Shown here: positions 16,666 through 26,155 of the stretch, piece by piece
Numbering within the stretch: position 1 is the first letter of the stretch
How the letters are laid out: each line of letters starts with the position of its first letter
DNA from: Marinobacter lutaoensis
GTDB taxonomy: Bacteria > Pseudomonadota > Gammaproteobacteria > Pseudomonadales > Oleiphilaceae
Direction: 5' to 3'
NCBI RefSeq assembly: GCF_001981305.1
Contig: NZ_MSCW01000001.1
Span: 248,001 to 312,000, forward strand
DNA length: 64,000 nucleotides
Made by a program: the position numbers and the translations under genes
Notes under the pieces: model-generated
The model's input: the letters and a program-made list of their open reading frames with translations, nothing else
The model's database searches: none
Told to the model about the DNA's origin: nothing

Positions 16666-18024
16666 ATGCGAAGCCGCATGATGGCGGGGATCGCCGTGCT
16701 GCTGTGGGGCATGGCCGGTCAGGCCGTGTCGAAAGTAACCCCGGAAGAGGCCGCCAGGCTCGACCGGGACCTGACGCCCGTGGGTGCGGAGCGGGGCGGC
16801 AACGCCTCTGGCACCATTCCACCTTGGACCGGGGGCCTGGCCACGCCGCCGCCGGGCTGGCAGCGCGGCCAGGTGGAGGTGAATCCGTTTCCCGACGACC
16901 GCCCGCTGTTCGTCATCACCCGAGACAACCTGCCACTGTACCGGGACCGGTTGACCGACGGCCATATTCGCTTGCTCTCCGAGTATGGCCCGGATTTTTT
17001 CATGCCGGTCTACCAGACCCGTCGTACGGCCGCTTTTCCCGAGCATGTGTACGCGAAGTTCCGTGAAAACGCGGTGTCCGCCGAGCTGCTGGAAAACGGC
17101 AACGGTGTGCGGAACACCATCATGACCAGCCCCTTTCCGATTCCCGGCAACGGTCTGGAGGTGATCTGGAACCATATCCTGCGTTATCGGGGCGAGGAGA
17201 TCTCATTTCGCAGCGCCGCGGCCACGCCCCAGACGGACGGTTCCTACAATCCGGTGGTCAGCCAGTATGACTACTTCGTTGCCTACAGCAAGAAGGGGGC
17301 GACGTTGGCGGACATCGACAACAAGATTTTCTATCTCAAGACCGAAACCCTGTCGCCCTCGGCGTTGGCCGGCACCCTGACCCTGGTACACGAAACCCTG
17401 GACCAGATCCGCTCGCCGCGTCTGGCCTGGCGGTATGATGCCGGCTCTCGACGCTTGCGGCGGTCTCCCAACCTGGCCTACGAAACGGACCTGCCCAACG
17501 CGTCCTCCCTGCGCTCCGTGGATCAGAAGGACATGTACAACGGTGCGCCCAACCAGTACAACTGGCGCCTGAAGGGCAGGCGGGAGATCTACGTTCCCTA
17601 CAATGCCTACCGGCTGCACGACGATCGGGTCAGGCCCGACGACGTGATCCGGCCGCGCCACATCAACCAGGAACTGACGCGCTATGAACTGCACCGGGTC
17701 TGGGTGGTCGAGGCAACCCTGCGCACCGGCATCAGTCATATCTACCACCGCCGGGTGTTTTACGTCGACGAGGACAGCTGGCAGATCCTGGCGTCCGAGG
17801 AATACGACGCCGCCGGCGCCCTGTGGCGGGTCTCCGAGGCCCATAACATCAGCTTTTACAGTGAGCCGGTGTTCTGGACCACGATGGAGATGACCTACGA
17901 TCTGAAAGCCCGGCGCTATTACGTCGACGGCCTGAATGACGGCTTTCCGGCGTACGATTTCAGGCCAGGGTTCCGGGCCAAGGACTTCACCGCGTCCGCC
18001 GCGCGGCGGGCGGCCCGTCGCTGA
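16666..18024 (+). CDS. DUF1329 exported protein
   Basis: 452 residues. The chosen ATG has a strong GGAGG site 5 bp upstream and begins MRSRMMAGIAVLLWGMAGQAVS, a signal peptide. An upstream in-frame start is not supported. The mature protein carries the DUF1329 pattern: KVTPEEAARLDRDLTPVGAERGGN near the N-terminus, PFPIPGNGLEVIWNHILRYRG in the middle and SWQILASEEYDAAGALWRV later. The fold is LolA/LolB-like beta-rich, and homologues in Pseudomonas and Marinobacter often occur with outer-membrane DUF1302 proteins and RND transporters. No such partner is nearby, so it appears as a stand-alone copy. Role probably in envelope lipid handling, inferred. Confidence 0.8.
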   Translation: MRSRMMAGIAVLLWGMAGQAVSKVTPEEAARLDRDLTPVGAERGGNASGTIPPWTGGLATPPPGWQRGQVEVNPFPDDRPLFVITRDNLPLYRDRLTDGHIRLLSEYGPDFFMPVYQTRRTAAFPEHVYAKFRENAVSAELLENGNGVRNTIMTSPFPIPGNGLEVIWNHILRYRGEEISFRSAAATPQTDGSYNPVVSQYDYFVAYSKKGATLADIDNKIFYLKTETLSPSALAGTLTLVHETLDQIRSPRLAWRYDAGSRRLRRSPNLAYETDLPNASSLRSVDQKDMYNGAPNQYNWRLKGRREIYVPYNAYRLHDDRVRPDDVIRPRHINQELTRYELHRVWVVEATLRTGISHIYHRRVFYVDEDSWQILASEEYDAAGALWRVSEAHNISFYSEPVFWTTMEMTYDLKARRYYVDGLNDGFPAYDFRPGFRAKDFTASAARRAARR

Positions 18025-18098
18025 TCCGGGCGGCGGGGGCTTGTGGTTCGCGGGATGGCCGGCCATGATGCAGGAACTGGCATTAGGAGACTGTTGAC

Positions 18099-18428
18099 AT
18101 GACCACCCCCCAATCCCATCTGGATACCCTGGACCATCTGCTGGCCGAGCTCGGCCGGGCCCTGGCTGAGCAGGACTGGAGTCGTCTGTCGGAGCTGAAT
18201 GCGAGGGTTCCGGCGGCGGTGGCGCCGGCCATGGCGGCGCTGCGCTCCGGCGAGCTGGACGCCGAGGCGGTCCGTACCCGGCTGTCGGAGCTGCAGCAGT
18301 TCGTCGAGGAGGCGAACCGGCAGGCCTCGGAGGCCCGCCATTCAGCGGAAAAGGAGCTGAAAGGCTTGAGTCGCAACCGGTCGGCGGCCCAGGCCTACCG
18401 GAATGTTTCCGCAAACCGGGGCAAATAG
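18099..18428 (+). CDS. FliT-like small coiled-coil protein upstream of fleQ
   Basis: 109 residues, helical, with heptad-like segments (LDTLDHLLAELGRALAEQDW and LSELQQFVEEANRQASEARH) and no signal or membrane region. In Pseudomonas the gene just before fleQ is the FliT-type chaperone following fliD and fliS; length, composition and position match. Such chaperones bind the filament cap FliD. Here fliD and fliS are not adjacent; the preceding gene is an unrelated DUF1329 protein. It starts at ATG after an AGGAGA site. Assignment rests mainly on position and helical character. Confidence 0.55.
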   Translation: MTTPQSHLDTLDHLLAELGRALAEQDWSRLSELNARVPAAVAPAMAALRSGELDAEAVRTRLSELQQFVEEANRQASEARHSAEKELKGLSRNRSAAQAYRNVSANRGK

Positions 18429-18438
18429 CGTCATAAAA

Positions 18439-18467
18439 TTGACTCGCCCTGGCTTACAGTCTTAAAT
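18439..18467 (+). promoter_or_regulatory. Candidate sigma-70 promoter of fleQ
   Basis: TTGACT (18439-18444) and TTAAAT (18462-18467) are separated by 17 bp. The -35 matches 5/6 and the -10 matches 4/6. A sigma-70 promoter is expected for the top-tier flagellar regulator, whose transcription does not depend on sigma-54 in Pseudomonas. Confidence 0.5.
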
Positions 18468-18498
18468 ACCGCACAAATCCCCAAAGAGATTGTGGTGA

Positions 18499-19947
18499 AT
18501 GTCCAAAAATAACAAGGTGCTGGTGCTGAGTGACGACGACCTGCGAGGCCGGGATATCACGACCATTCTGGAGTTTGTCGGCGAGGAACAGGTCCTGTGC
18601 GGTGACGATGCGTTGGCGCTCTTGCGGCAGGCGGGCGAGGACGAGCTGGCGGACGTGTCGGTGGCGATCCTGAACGGTGAGGATGGCCGAGTCCGGGATT
18701 GGGTCGGTATGGTCTGCAAAGCGTCCCGGAGTCTCCCCCTGCTGGTGGTCGGTGACCCGGAGCTCAAGGGCCTGAACGACGAGGTGGCCGGTCGGGTGAT
18801 TGCCCGCCTGGAATGGCCGCTGAGCTACACCAAGTTTGTCGATTCCCTGTATCGGGCCCAGGTGTTCCGGGAACAGTACGGTCACTCCCTGGAGCGGGGC
18901 CGGCAGCGGGCTCCGCAACTGTTCCGCAGCCTGGTGGGCACCAGCCGCAAGGTGCAGGAGGTCCGTCGCCTGATGGAGCAGGTGGCGGACAAGGACGTGA
19001 GCGTCCTGATCACCGGCGAATCCGGAACCGGCAAGGAAGTGGTGGCCCGCAACCTGCACTATCACTCATCCCGTCGCGACAGGCCCTTCGTGCCGGTTAA
19101 CTGTGGCGCGATCCCCGCGGAGTTGCTGGAAAGCGAGTTGTTCGGCCACGAAAAAGGCGCCTTCACCGGCGCCATTACCGCCCGGGTCGGGCGTTTCGAG
19201 ATGGCTGAGGGCGGCACGCTGTTCCTGGACGAGATCGGCGACATGCCCCTGAACATGCAGGTGAAAATCCTGCGGGTGCTGCAGGAACGCACGTTCGAGC
19301 GGGTGGGCAGCAACCGCACCCAGACCGCCGATGTCCGGATCATTGCCGCGACCCACAAGAACCTGGAGCTGATGATCGAGTCCGGAGACTTCCGGGAGGA
19401 TCTGTACTACCGGCTGAACGTGTTCCCCATTGAGATGCCGGCGCTGCGTGACCGGGTGGAGGACATTCCGCTGCTGATCAACGAGCTGATCTCCCGGATG
19501 GAAAAGGAAAAGCGGGGTTCCATCCGCCTCAATTCCGCCGCGATCATGAGCCTGTGCCGCCACGATTGGCCAGGCAATGTCCGGGAGCTGGCCAACCTGG
19601 TGGAACGGCTGGCGATCATGCACCCCTACGGCGTCATCGGCGTCCAGGAGCTGCCAAAGAAGTTCCGGTACGTGGATGACTACGACGAGAACCGCCCGGT
19701 GGAGGATGCCGGTATGCCGTCGGGCGTGCCCGGGCTGGTCGGTCTCGATGCCCCGGCGCTGTTGCCGGTGAACGGCATCGACCTCAAGGACTACCTGTCC
19801 AATTTGGAAAAACAGCTGATTCAGCAGGCCCTCAACGAGGCCGGTGGGGTTGTGGCCCGGGCCGCTGAGAAGCTCCGCATTCGACGGACCACCCTGGTCG
19901 AGAAAGTCCGCAAGTACGGCCTGCGCGAGGAGGCGGAGGAGGGCTGA
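18499..19947 (+). CDS. fleQ: FleQ/FlrA flagellar master regulator (sigma-54 enhancer-binding protein)
   Basis: 482 residues: a degenerate receiver-like N-domain (1-130), a central AAA+ domain and a C-terminal Fis-type helix-turn-helix (about 440-478, [20 protein letters not shown]). Walker A is GESGTGKE, the sigma-54 contact loop is GAFTGA, and the Walker B region is LFLDEIGDM. Residues used by Pseudomonas FleQ to bind c-di-GMP are kept: LFRS at 141-144 and the Arg-Asn pair in [10 protein letters not shown]. It should switch between flagellar gene activation and biofilm programmes. It probably acts on the sigma-54 promoters before fleS, fliE, fliL and flhA. Confidence 0.96.
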   Translation: MSKNNKVLVLSDDDLRGRDITTILEFVGEEQVLCGDDALALLRQAGEDELADVSVAILNGEDGRVRDWVGMVCKASRSLPLLVVGDPELKGLNDEVAGRVIARLEWPLSYTKFVDSLYRAQVFREQYGHSLERGRQRAPQLFRSLVGTSRKVQEVRRLMEQVADKDVSVLITGESGTGKEVVARNLHYHSSRRDRPFVPVNCGAIPAELLESELFGHEKGAFTGAITARVGRFEMAEGGTLFLDEIGDMPLNMQVKILRVLQERTFERVGSNRTQTADVRIIAATHKNLELMIESGDFREDLYYRLNVFPIEMPALRDRVEDIPLLINELISRMEKEKRGSIRLNSAAIMSLCRHDWPGNVRELANLVERLAIMHPYGVIGVQELPKKFRYVDDYDENRPVEDAGMPSGVPGLVGLDAPALLPVNGIDLKDYLSNLEKQLIQQALNEAGGVVARAAEKLRIRRTTLVEKVRKYGLREEAEEG

Positions 19948-19955
19948 GGCCCTCC
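19938..19955 (+). terminator. Hairpin at the end of fleQ
   Basis: A perfect 7-bp stem GGAGGGC/GCCCTCC with a TGAG loop overlaps the fleQ stop codon. There is no T-tract, so it may be a weak terminator or an mRNA 3'-end stabiliser separating fleQ from the sigma-54-driven fleSR. Confidence 0.35.
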
Positions 19956-20028
19956 CGCCCCGACGTAAAATCGTCACTAGGCCATCCCTCGTTTTCCTTA
20001 CTTTTTGATAATAAAGAAGAAATTCAAG

Positions 20029-20046
20029 TTGGCACAGTCCTGGCTT
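20029..20046 (+). promoter_or_regulatory. Sigma-54 promoter of fleSR
   Basis: TTGGCAC at 20029-20035 and TGGCTT at 20041-20046 give GG-N10-GC spacing exactly (GG 20031-20032, GC 20043-20044). The site is 67 bp before the fleS start, as expected for a class-II flagellar promoter activated by FleQ. Confidence 0.8.
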
Positions 20047-20112
20047 GTTCGCTCGTAAACGAGAAATCCTACGGGTGCGGCCCGCCCCGTGGGCCGTCAG
20101 GGAGCGAGAAGT

Positions 20113-21351
20113 ATGAGTCAGGCACAGGTTGCGATGAATGCCGAAAGCCGCGTCGCCCAGGGCAATGCGGCGGCGGACGCCAACGACCGCGTGACCGCGT
20201 TGTTCCCCCAACAGGGGGGCGAGGCGGTCGATTCCGCGCTTGAGCTTTTCAACCGGATGTCCCGGCAGATCACCGATTCCTACCGTACGCTCGAATCCCG
20301 GGTCAACCAGCTCTCTGGTGAACTGACCCAGGAGTCGCTGCAGCGCCAGCAGGAACTGGAGGAGAAGGAGCGTCTGGCCGATCGCCTGACCACCCTGCTC
20401 AAGGCCCTGCCCGCCGGCGTGGTGGTGCTCGACAGCCAGGGCGTGGTGGCCCAGGTCAATCCGGCGGCGGTGTCGCTGCTGGGGGAGCCCCTCGAGGGCG
20501 AGCGCTGGGTGGACGTGATCCGGCGCTGCTTCGCGCCGAGACGGGATGACGGCCACGAGGTGTCCCTGAAGGACGGCCGGCGTGTCAGCATTGAAATTCG
20601 CACCATGGAAAACCAGCCCGGACAGCTGATCCTGCTGACCGACATGACGGAAACCCGTCAGCTGCAGGCGCAGCTCGCGCATGCCCAGCGCCTGTCGGCC
20701 ATGGGCAAGATGGTCGCCTCCCTGGCGCACCAGATTCGCACGCCCCTGTCGGCGGCGATTCTTTACGGCGGGCATCTGAGCCAGGACGACCTGGACGATG
20801 AACTGCGCCGGCGCTGTGCCGAGCGGCTGATGTCCCGGCTGACGCACTTGGAGCAGCAGGTGCGGGATATGCTGATCTTTGCCCGGGGCGAGACCCGGCT
20901 GGCAGAAGAACTGCCGGTGGCGACTCTGGTGTCGGCGCTGTCCTCGGCCCTGGAGGGTGTCCGCACGGTGCCCGCTACCCGGGTCGAGCTGGACGACCGG
21001 AGCGAAGCGCGGGCCACGCTGATGTGCAACCGCGACGCGTTGGTGGGCGCTTGTACCAATCTGGTGAACAACAGCCTGGAGGCCGGTGCGTCCCGGGTGG
21101 TCGTAACCGTCGAGAACCTGCCCGGCACTCTGGTGATTCGCGTGTCGGACAACGGGCCCGGGTTTGCGGCGTCAGAAACGGCTCGGCTGCTGGAGGCTTT
21201 CTATACCACCAAGTCCCATGGTACCGGCCTGGGGCTGGCGGTGGTTCAGGCGGTGACCAAGGCCCACCAGGGGCAGTTCACCATCGAGGCTCCGGAGTCG
21301 GGCGGGGCGGTCGCGACCTTGACCCTGCCCCTGCTGACGCGCCGAACGTGA
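20113..21351 (+). CDS. fleS: FleS/FlrB sensor histidine kinase
   Basis: 412 residues, cytosolic. A short coiled coil (about 60-100) leads into a PAS-like domain (ALPAGVVVLDSQGVVAQVNPAA), then HisKA and HATPase_c. The phosphoacceptor is His206 in SLAHQIRTPL; the N box (NLVNNSLEAGA), G1 box (DNGPGF) and G2 box (GTGLGLAVV) are intact. FleS phosphorylates FleR in the second tier of the polar flagellar cascade. The ATG chosen has a GGAG site 9 bp upstream; a further in-frame ATG 24 bp earlier is less likely. fleR follows after a 12-bp gap. Confidence 0.94.
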   Translation: MSQAQVAMNAESRVAQGNAAADANDRVTALFPQQGGEAVDSALELFNRMSRQITDSYRTLESRVNQLSGELTQESLQRQQELEEKERLADRLTTLLKALPAGVVVLDSQGVVAQVNPAAVSLLGEPLEGERWVDVIRRCFAPRRDDGHEVSLKDGRRVSIEIRTMENQPGQLILLTDMTETRQLQAQLAHAQRLSAMGKMVASLAHQIRTPLSAAILYGGHLSQDDLDDELRRRCAERLMSRLTHLEQQVRDMLIFARGETRLAEELPVATLVSALSSALEGVRTVPATRVELDDRSEARATLMCNRDALVGACTNLVNNSLEAGASRVVVTVENLPGTLVIRVSDNGPGFAASETARLLEAFYTTKSHGTGLGLAVVQAVTKAHQGQFTIEAPESGGAVATLTLPLLTRRT

Positions 21352-21363
21352 GTGGAGAACATC

Positions 21364-22779
21364 ATGGCCCATAACGCCCAGATATTGATCGTTGAAGATG
21401 ACCACGACCTGCGGGACGCCCTGGTGACAACCCTGGAACTGGCAAAATTCCGGGTCCGGGAGGCGGCCTGTGCCGAGGATGCGCTGGCGCGTCTGGCGGA
21501 GTCTCCGGTCGACATGGTGGTGAGCGATGTCAACATGCCCGGGCTGTCAGGCCACGAGCTGCTGGCCGAGGTGCAGCGTCGGTACCCGGGGCTGCCGATG
21601 ATGCTGATTACCGCCTATGGCCAGATCAGCCACGCGGTGGCTGCGATGCAGGCCGGAGCCATCGACTACCTGGTCAAGCCGTTCGAGCCCCAGGTGCTGG
21701 TGGACGCGGTGACCCGGGTGGTGGGCGGTGTACGCCGGGCCTCCGCGGACGAGCCGGTGGCGGAAGACCCGGTCAGTAAGCGCATGTTCCAGCTGGCGGC
21801 CAAGGTGGCGAACTCGGATTCCACGGTTCTGATTTCCGGCGAGAGCGGTACCGGCAAGGAGGTGCTGGCCAGATACATCCATCAGCATTCCCCAAGAGCC
21901 GGGCAGCCGTTCGTGGCGATCAACTGCGCCGCCATTCCCGAGAACATGCTGGAGGCCATTCTGTTTGGTCACGAAAAAGGCGCCTTTACCGGCGCGGTGG
22001 CGTCCGCGCCGGGCAAGTTCGAGCAGGCCAACGGCGGGACTCTCCTGCTGGATGAGATTTCGGAAATGGAACTGGGACTGCAGGCCAAGCTGCTCCGGGT
22101 TCTTCAGGAACGGGAAGTGGAACGGGTGGGTGGACGCAAGACCATCGCCTTGGATGTCCGGGTGATTGCGACCACCAACCGGGACTTGGCGGAATCGGTC
22201 CGTGAGGGCCGCTTCCGGGAGGATTTGTACTACCGTCTGACGGTTTTCCCGATGCACTGGCAGCCCCTGCGGGAACGCCCGCTGGACATCCTGCCGCTGG
22301 CCGGCCATCTGCTCCGGAAGCACTGTCGCAAGATGAAGCTCACCGGCATCACCCTGGCCGACGACGCCCGGGAGGCCCTGGTCCGGCATCCCTGGCCCGG
22401 CAATGTGCGAGAGCTGGACAACGCCATACAACGGGCCTTGGTACTGCACCAGGGGAACGTCATTCATGCCGGTGACCTGTGCCTGGACCTGGGCATCACC
22501 GGTCGGCCGATGCCAGCGCCCCCGGCGATGCCGTCTCCGGTGCCGGTCGCTGTGGAGCAGGCGGAGCCTGAGTCGGCGCCAAGTCCGTCGGCCGCCTCCC
22601 TGGGGGACGACCTGCGCCAGCAGGAATTCCGCATCATCATCGAGACCCTTCGCAAGGCGGGCGGGCGGCGCAACCGGGCGGCGGAACAATTGGGCATCAG
22701 CCCCCGCACCCTGCGGTACAAGCTGGCCCAGATGCGCGACGCGGGCATCGACCTCGAAGCCGAGCTCGCCCTGGCCTGA
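21364..22779 (+). CDS. fleR: FleR/FlrC sigma-54-dependent response regulator
   Basis: 471 residues: receiver domain with phosphoacceptor Asp55 (VVSDVNMPG), AAA+ domain with Walker A GESGTGKE and GAFTGA loop, and C-terminal Fis-like helix-turn-helix (about 430-465, RRNRAAEQLGISPRTLRYKL). A proline/alanine-rich linker of about 40 residues separates the last two. FleR with sigma-54 activates basal-body and hook genes. The ATG at 21364 has GGAG at 6 bp; an upstream in-frame GTG exists but is poorly spaced. A strong terminator follows. Confidence 0.95.
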   Translation: MAHNAQILIVEDDHDLRDALVTTLELAKFRVREAACAEDALARLAESPVDMVVSDVNMPGLSGHELLAEVQRRYPGLPMMLITAYGQISHAVAAMQAGAIDYLVKPFEPQVLVDAVTRVVGGVRRASADEPVAEDPVSKRMFQLAAKVANSDSTVLISGESGTGKEVLARYIHQHSPRAGQPFVAINCAAIPENMLEAILFGHEKGAFTGAVASAPGKFEQANGGTLLLDEISEMELGLQAKLLRVLQEREVERVGGRKTIALDVRVIATTNRDLAESVREGRFREDLYYRLTVFPMHWQPLRERPLDILPLAGHLLRKHCRKMKLTGITLADDAREALVRHPWPGNVRELDNAIQRALVLHQGNVIHAGDLCLDLGITGRPMPAPPAMPSPVPVAVEQAEPESAPSPSAASLGDDLRQQEFRIIIETLRKAGGRRNRAAEQLGISPRTLRYKLAQMRDAGIDLEAELALA

Positions 22780-22804
22780 CCGTAACTCCGGACTCCTTCG
22801 TGTC

Positions 22805-22828
22805 GGCACCCCTCGGGGTGCCTTTTTT
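22805..22828 (+). terminator. Rho-independent terminator after fleSR
   Basis: GGCACCCC and GGGGTGCC form a GC-rich stem closing a small loop, followed immediately by TTTTTT. It separates fleSR from the fliE operon. Confidence 0.85.
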
Positions 22829-22944
22829 ATCCCGGCCGTGGCCCTTTCTACCGGGCGCCAAGCACCGTCAAAACCCCGACATGGGGCGCGTCTGGTCGTA
22901 ATTTTGTTTCCGTAACGTAATGAAAATAAATTAAAAAAAGTGAA

Positions 22945-22961
22945 TGGCCCAAGATTTGCTT
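22945..22961 (+). promoter_or_regulatory. Sigma-54 promoter of the fliE operon
   Basis: TGGCCC and TTGCTT with GG (22946-22947) and GC (22958-22959) exactly 10 bp apart. It sits 65 bp before fliE, downstream of a conspicuously AT-rich 60-bp stretch that could hold activator sites or favour bending. Confidence 0.82.
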
Positions 22962-23025
22962 AGGTGTGCCTGTCCGAGTTCTAACAGGCCGGCCGTCCAA
23001 CACCCGACGGCCCCAGGAGAGAGTG

Positions 23026-23394
23026 ATGGTACAACGTGCCGACATCAACAGCGTTCTGTCCGAGATTCGCAACTTGCGCGCGCAGATGATGCAGAATCAG
23101 CGTGTTGAGCAGGAGGCCCATGTGCGCGGCGGCGTCGATCGCCCGCGCCGAGTCGATGAAAGCCGCGAGGTGCCGAGCTTCGGCGACATGCTGGGGCAGG
23201 CGGTGAACCATGTGAACGACCTCCAGCAGACCGCCAGTGACCTGCGCACCGCCTATGAACTGGGGGACCCCAACGTCGATCTGACCCGGGTCATGATTGC
23301 CGCCCAGAAGTCGTCGGTTTCCTTCGAGGCGCTGACCCAGGTGCGCAACCGGGTGGTTCGGGCCTATGAAGACATCATGAACATGCCGATCTGA
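23026..23394 (+). CDS. fliE: FliE, MS-ring/rod junction protein
   Basis: 122 residues; FliE forms the adapter between the MS ring and proximal rod and is exported by the flagellar apparatus. The C-terminal domain shows the family pattern [60 protein letters not shown]. The start ATG follows an AGGAGAGAG site; an upstream in-frame frame is ignored. It is the first gene of fliEFGHIJ, with fliF 15 bp downstream, and is driven by a clear sigma-54 promoter. Confidence 0.95.
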   Translation: MVQRADINSVLSEIRNLRAQMMQNQRVEQEAHVRGGVDRPRRVDESREVPSFGDMLGQAVNHVNDLQQTASDLRTAYELGDPNVDLTRVMIAAQKSSVSFEALTQVRNRVVRAYEDIMNMPI

Positions 23395-23409
23395 TAACGG
23401 AGCACCGAG

Positions 23410-25122
23410 ATGGCCAGCGTACCCGCCGAAACCACCCAGACCGACGTGCCCGCGACCCAGGGCCGGGCGTCCGAAGAAGGGCGCAGCGACCTGCTGCTCG
23501 GTTTCAACCGCCTGACCCTGCTGCGGCAGATCGGTCTGATGGTCGGCCTTGCCGCCAGCGTGGCCCTGGGGGTGGCCGTGGTGCTCTGGGCCCAGGAACC
23601 GAACTATCAGCCGGTGGTGGGCGACCTGTCCTCCTACAACCCGCAGGACGTGACCGCGATCCTGGACAGCAACGGCATTGATTACAAGATGGACCCGAGG
23701 ACCGGGGCGCTGTTGGTGCCGTCGGATCAGGTCTACAACGCTCGCCTCAAGCTCGCCGCCGAAGGCGTGACGGACCAGCGCGCCATGGGTTACGAGCTGC
23801 TCGATCAGGAGCGGGGGCTCGGCACGTCCCAGTTCATGGAAACCATCAGCTATCGCCGTGGGCTGGAGGGCGAGCTGGCCCGGACCATCGGCAGCATGCG
23901 GGGGGTTCGCAGTGCCCGGGTGCACTTGGCGATTCCCGAGCGCTCGGTGTTCGTGCGCGATGCCCGGGAACCGTCGGCCTCGGTGTTCCTCGAAGTGTTC
24001 GCCGGTCGTCGCCTGGATCAGGAGCAGATCGCCGCCATTGTGAATCTGGTGGCCGGCAGTGTCCCGATGATGAAAAAGGACGGGGTGACCGTGGTTGACC
24101 AGAACGGCAACCTGTTGACCGGCAACGACCGTCGCAGCGAGGCGGACCTGATTCAGGAACAGTACGAATACACCGCCAAGGTGGAAGAGCGCCTGACCCG
24201 CCGGGTGGCCTCCATCATCGCCCCCATCGTGGGCGAGGGGCGGTACCGGGCTGAGGTGACTGCGGACCTGGACTTCTCGGCGGTGGAGCAGGCCGAGGAA
24301 CTGTTCAATCCCGAACAGCAGGCGGTGCGCAGCGAGCGTGAACTGACCGAGCAGCGCACCGCGGGCAGCGGCCCGGTGGGCATCCCCGGCGCCTTGTCCA
24401 ACCAGCCGCCCGCCAACCCCACCGTGCCGGAGCAGGTGGATGCGGGCACGGGAGCCGGTGACGCCGCCCAGCAGACGCCGCCGCCGGTGAACGTGCGCCA
24501 GGAGGCGACCCGCAACTACGAGCTGGACCGGACCGTCAGCTACCGGCGGCAGGAGCGTGGCCGCATCAAGCGACTGACCGTGGCGCTGGCGGTGGATGAC
24601 ATGAAAGTGGTGGACCCGGCCACCGGCGAGGTCAGCTATCAGCCCTGGCCGGAACAGGAGCTTCAGCGCCTGAGCATGCTGGTTCGCGATGCGGTGGGTT
24701 ACTCTGCCGTACGCGGTGACAGCGTAACGGTCATGAACACCGCCTTCGCGCCGGAGGAGGCCATCGAATTCGAGACACCGGGGTTCTGGGAGCAGCCCTG
24801 GTTCTGGGACCTGATGAAACAGGTGCTGGCAGGCCTGGTGATCCTGGTGCTGGTCCTGGGCCTGCTGCGACCGACGCTCCGGACCCTGTCCGGCGGTGGC
24901 CAGGAAAGCCGGCGCGGCGATTCGGAGGCGGGCTACGGTGGGCTGGATGAACTGGAAGGGGGGGATGCTCTCCGCCAAGCCATGGCCTCCCACGACGAAC
25001 TGCTTTTGCCGGGCGCCACCGACAGCTATGATAGGCAACTGAACGCTTTGAAGGGCCTGATCGCGGAAGACCCGGCCCGGGTCGCGCAGGTCATGCGCCA
25101 GTGGGTGAACGTGGATGACTGA
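23410..25122 (+). CDS. fliF: FliF, flagellar MS-ring protein
   Basis: 570 residues, normal for FliF. Two transmembrane helices (about residues 44-64 and 465-485) enclose a large periplasmic region with the YscJ/FliF ring-building motifs (YNPQDVTAILDSNGIDYKM and RTIGSMRGVRSARVHLAIPERSVFVRD). The cytoplasmic tail ends QVMRQWVNVDD, the acidic segment that docks FliG. It overlaps fliG by 8 bp, implying coupled translation of this stoichiometric pair. A Pro/Gly/Ala-rich linker lies at about 315-365. Confidence 0.97.
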   Translation: MASVPAETTQTDVPATQGRASEEGRSDLLLGFNRLTLLRQIGLMVGLAASVALGVAVVLWAQEPNYQPVVGDLSSYNPQDVTAILDSNGIDYKMDPRTGALLVPSDQVYNARLKLAAEGVTDQRAMGYELLDQERGLGTSQFMETISYRRGLEGELARTIGSMRGVRSARVHLAIPERSVFVRDAREPSASVFLEVFAGRRLDQEQIAAIVNLVAGSVPMMKKDGVTVVDQNGNLLTGNDRRSEADLIQEQYEYTAKVEERLTRRVASIIAPIVGEGRYRAEVTADLDFSAVEQAEELFNPEQQAVRSERELTEQRTAGSGPVGIPGALSNQPPANPTVPEQVDAGTGAGDAAQQTPPPVNVRQEATRNYELDRTVSYRRQERGRIKRLTVALAVDDMKVVDPATGEVSYQPWPEQELQRLSMLVRDAVGYSAVRGDSVTVMNTAFAPEEAIEFETPGFWEQPWFWDLMKQVLAGLVILVLVLGLLRPTLRTLSGGGQESRRGDSEAGYGGLDELEGGDALRQAMASHDELLLPGATDSYDRQLNALKGLIAEDPARVAQVMRQWVNVDD

Positions 25123-26155
25123 TCAAGCCGGCCAGGGCGACAACGCCCCGAAAAAACCGCAACGCAAGATTCCCCGGGTAGAGCAGGCGGCGATTCTACT
25201 GATGTCCCTGGGCGAGGCGGACGCGGCGGAAATCCTGAAGCACATGGGGCCGAAGGAAGTCCAGCGGGTGGGTGTGGCCATGGCGCAGATGAAGGACGTC
25301 AGCAAGGATGACGTCGCCTATGTCCTGAATGAGTTCGTCGAGGCCGTGGGCGGCCAGACCGGCCTGGGGGTCGGCAACGACGAGTACATCCGCACCATGC
25401 TTACCCAGGCGCTGGGCGAGGACAAGGCCGCCAGCCTGATCGACCGCATCCTGGTCGGCGGCAACACCACCGGCCTGGACACCCTGAAATGGATGGAACC
25501 ACGCGCGGTGGCCGACATCATCCGCTATGAACACCCGCAGATTCAGGCCATTGTCATCTCCTACCTGGACCCGGACCAGGCCGCTGAAATCCTGGCCAGC
25601 TTGGACGAGAAGGTCCGGCTCGACGTGATGATGCGGGTTGCCTCCCTGGAAAGCGTTCAGCCCCAGGCCCTTCAGGAACTCAACGACATTCTCGAAAAAC
25701 AGTTCTCCGGCGGTTCCGCCGCGCAGACCAGCCGAATCGGCGGTGTCAAGCGGGCGGCGGATATCATGAACTTCATGGACCGTTCCATCGAGGGCAGCCT
25801 GATGGACGCCATCAAGGACATGGATCCCGATCTGGCTTCCACCATCGAGGACCTGATGTTCGTGTTCGACAACCTCAAGGACGTGGACGACCGGGGCATC
25901 CAGGCGTTGCTGCGGGAAGTGTCCTCCGAGGTCCTGGTGGTTGCGCTCAAGGGCGCGGACGACAGCGTCAAAGAGAAAATATTCAAGAACATGTCGAAGC
26001 GGGCGGCGGAATTGCTCCAGGACGACCTCGAAGCCAAGGGACCGGTCCGGGTCAGCGAGGTGGAATCGGCCCAGAAAGACATTATCACCATTGCCCGGCG
26101 CATGGCTGAGGCCGGCGAGATCACCCTCGGCGGCGCCGGTGAAGAAATGATGTGA
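25115..26155 (+). CDS. fliG: FliG, rotor/switch protein
   Basis: 346 residues with the FliG N, middle and C domains. Typical elements are AAILLMSLGEADAAEILKHMGPKEVQ near the start, EHPQIQAIVISYL in the middle (EHPQ motif for FliM contact), and the charged torque helix in the C-domain (MFVFDNLKDVDDRGIQALLREV) that meets the stator. It sits between the MS ring (FliF) and the C ring (FliM/FliN). Its stop overlaps the fliH start (TGATG). Confidence 0.97.
   Translation: MTDQAGQGDNAPKKPQRKIPRVEQAAILLMSLGEADAAEILKHMGPKEVQRVGVAMAQMKDVSKDDVAYVLNEFVEAVGGQTGLGVGNDEYIRTMLTQALGEDKAASLIDRILVGGNTTGLDTLKWMEPRAVADIIRYEHPQIQAIVISYLDPDQAAEILASLDEKVRLDVMMRVASLESVQPQALQELNDILEKQFSGGSAAQTSRIGGVKRAADIMNFMDRSIEGSLMDAIKDMDPDLASTIEDLMFVFDNLKDVDDRGIQALLREVSSEVLVVALKGADDSVKEKIFKNMSKRAAELLQDDLEAKGPVRVSEVESAQKDIITIARRMAEAGEITLGGAGEEMM

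Noticed and set aside
22981..25038. Long open frame antisense to fliE-fliF
   Set aside because: High-GC shadow; contains no signal, domain or ribosome binding site.
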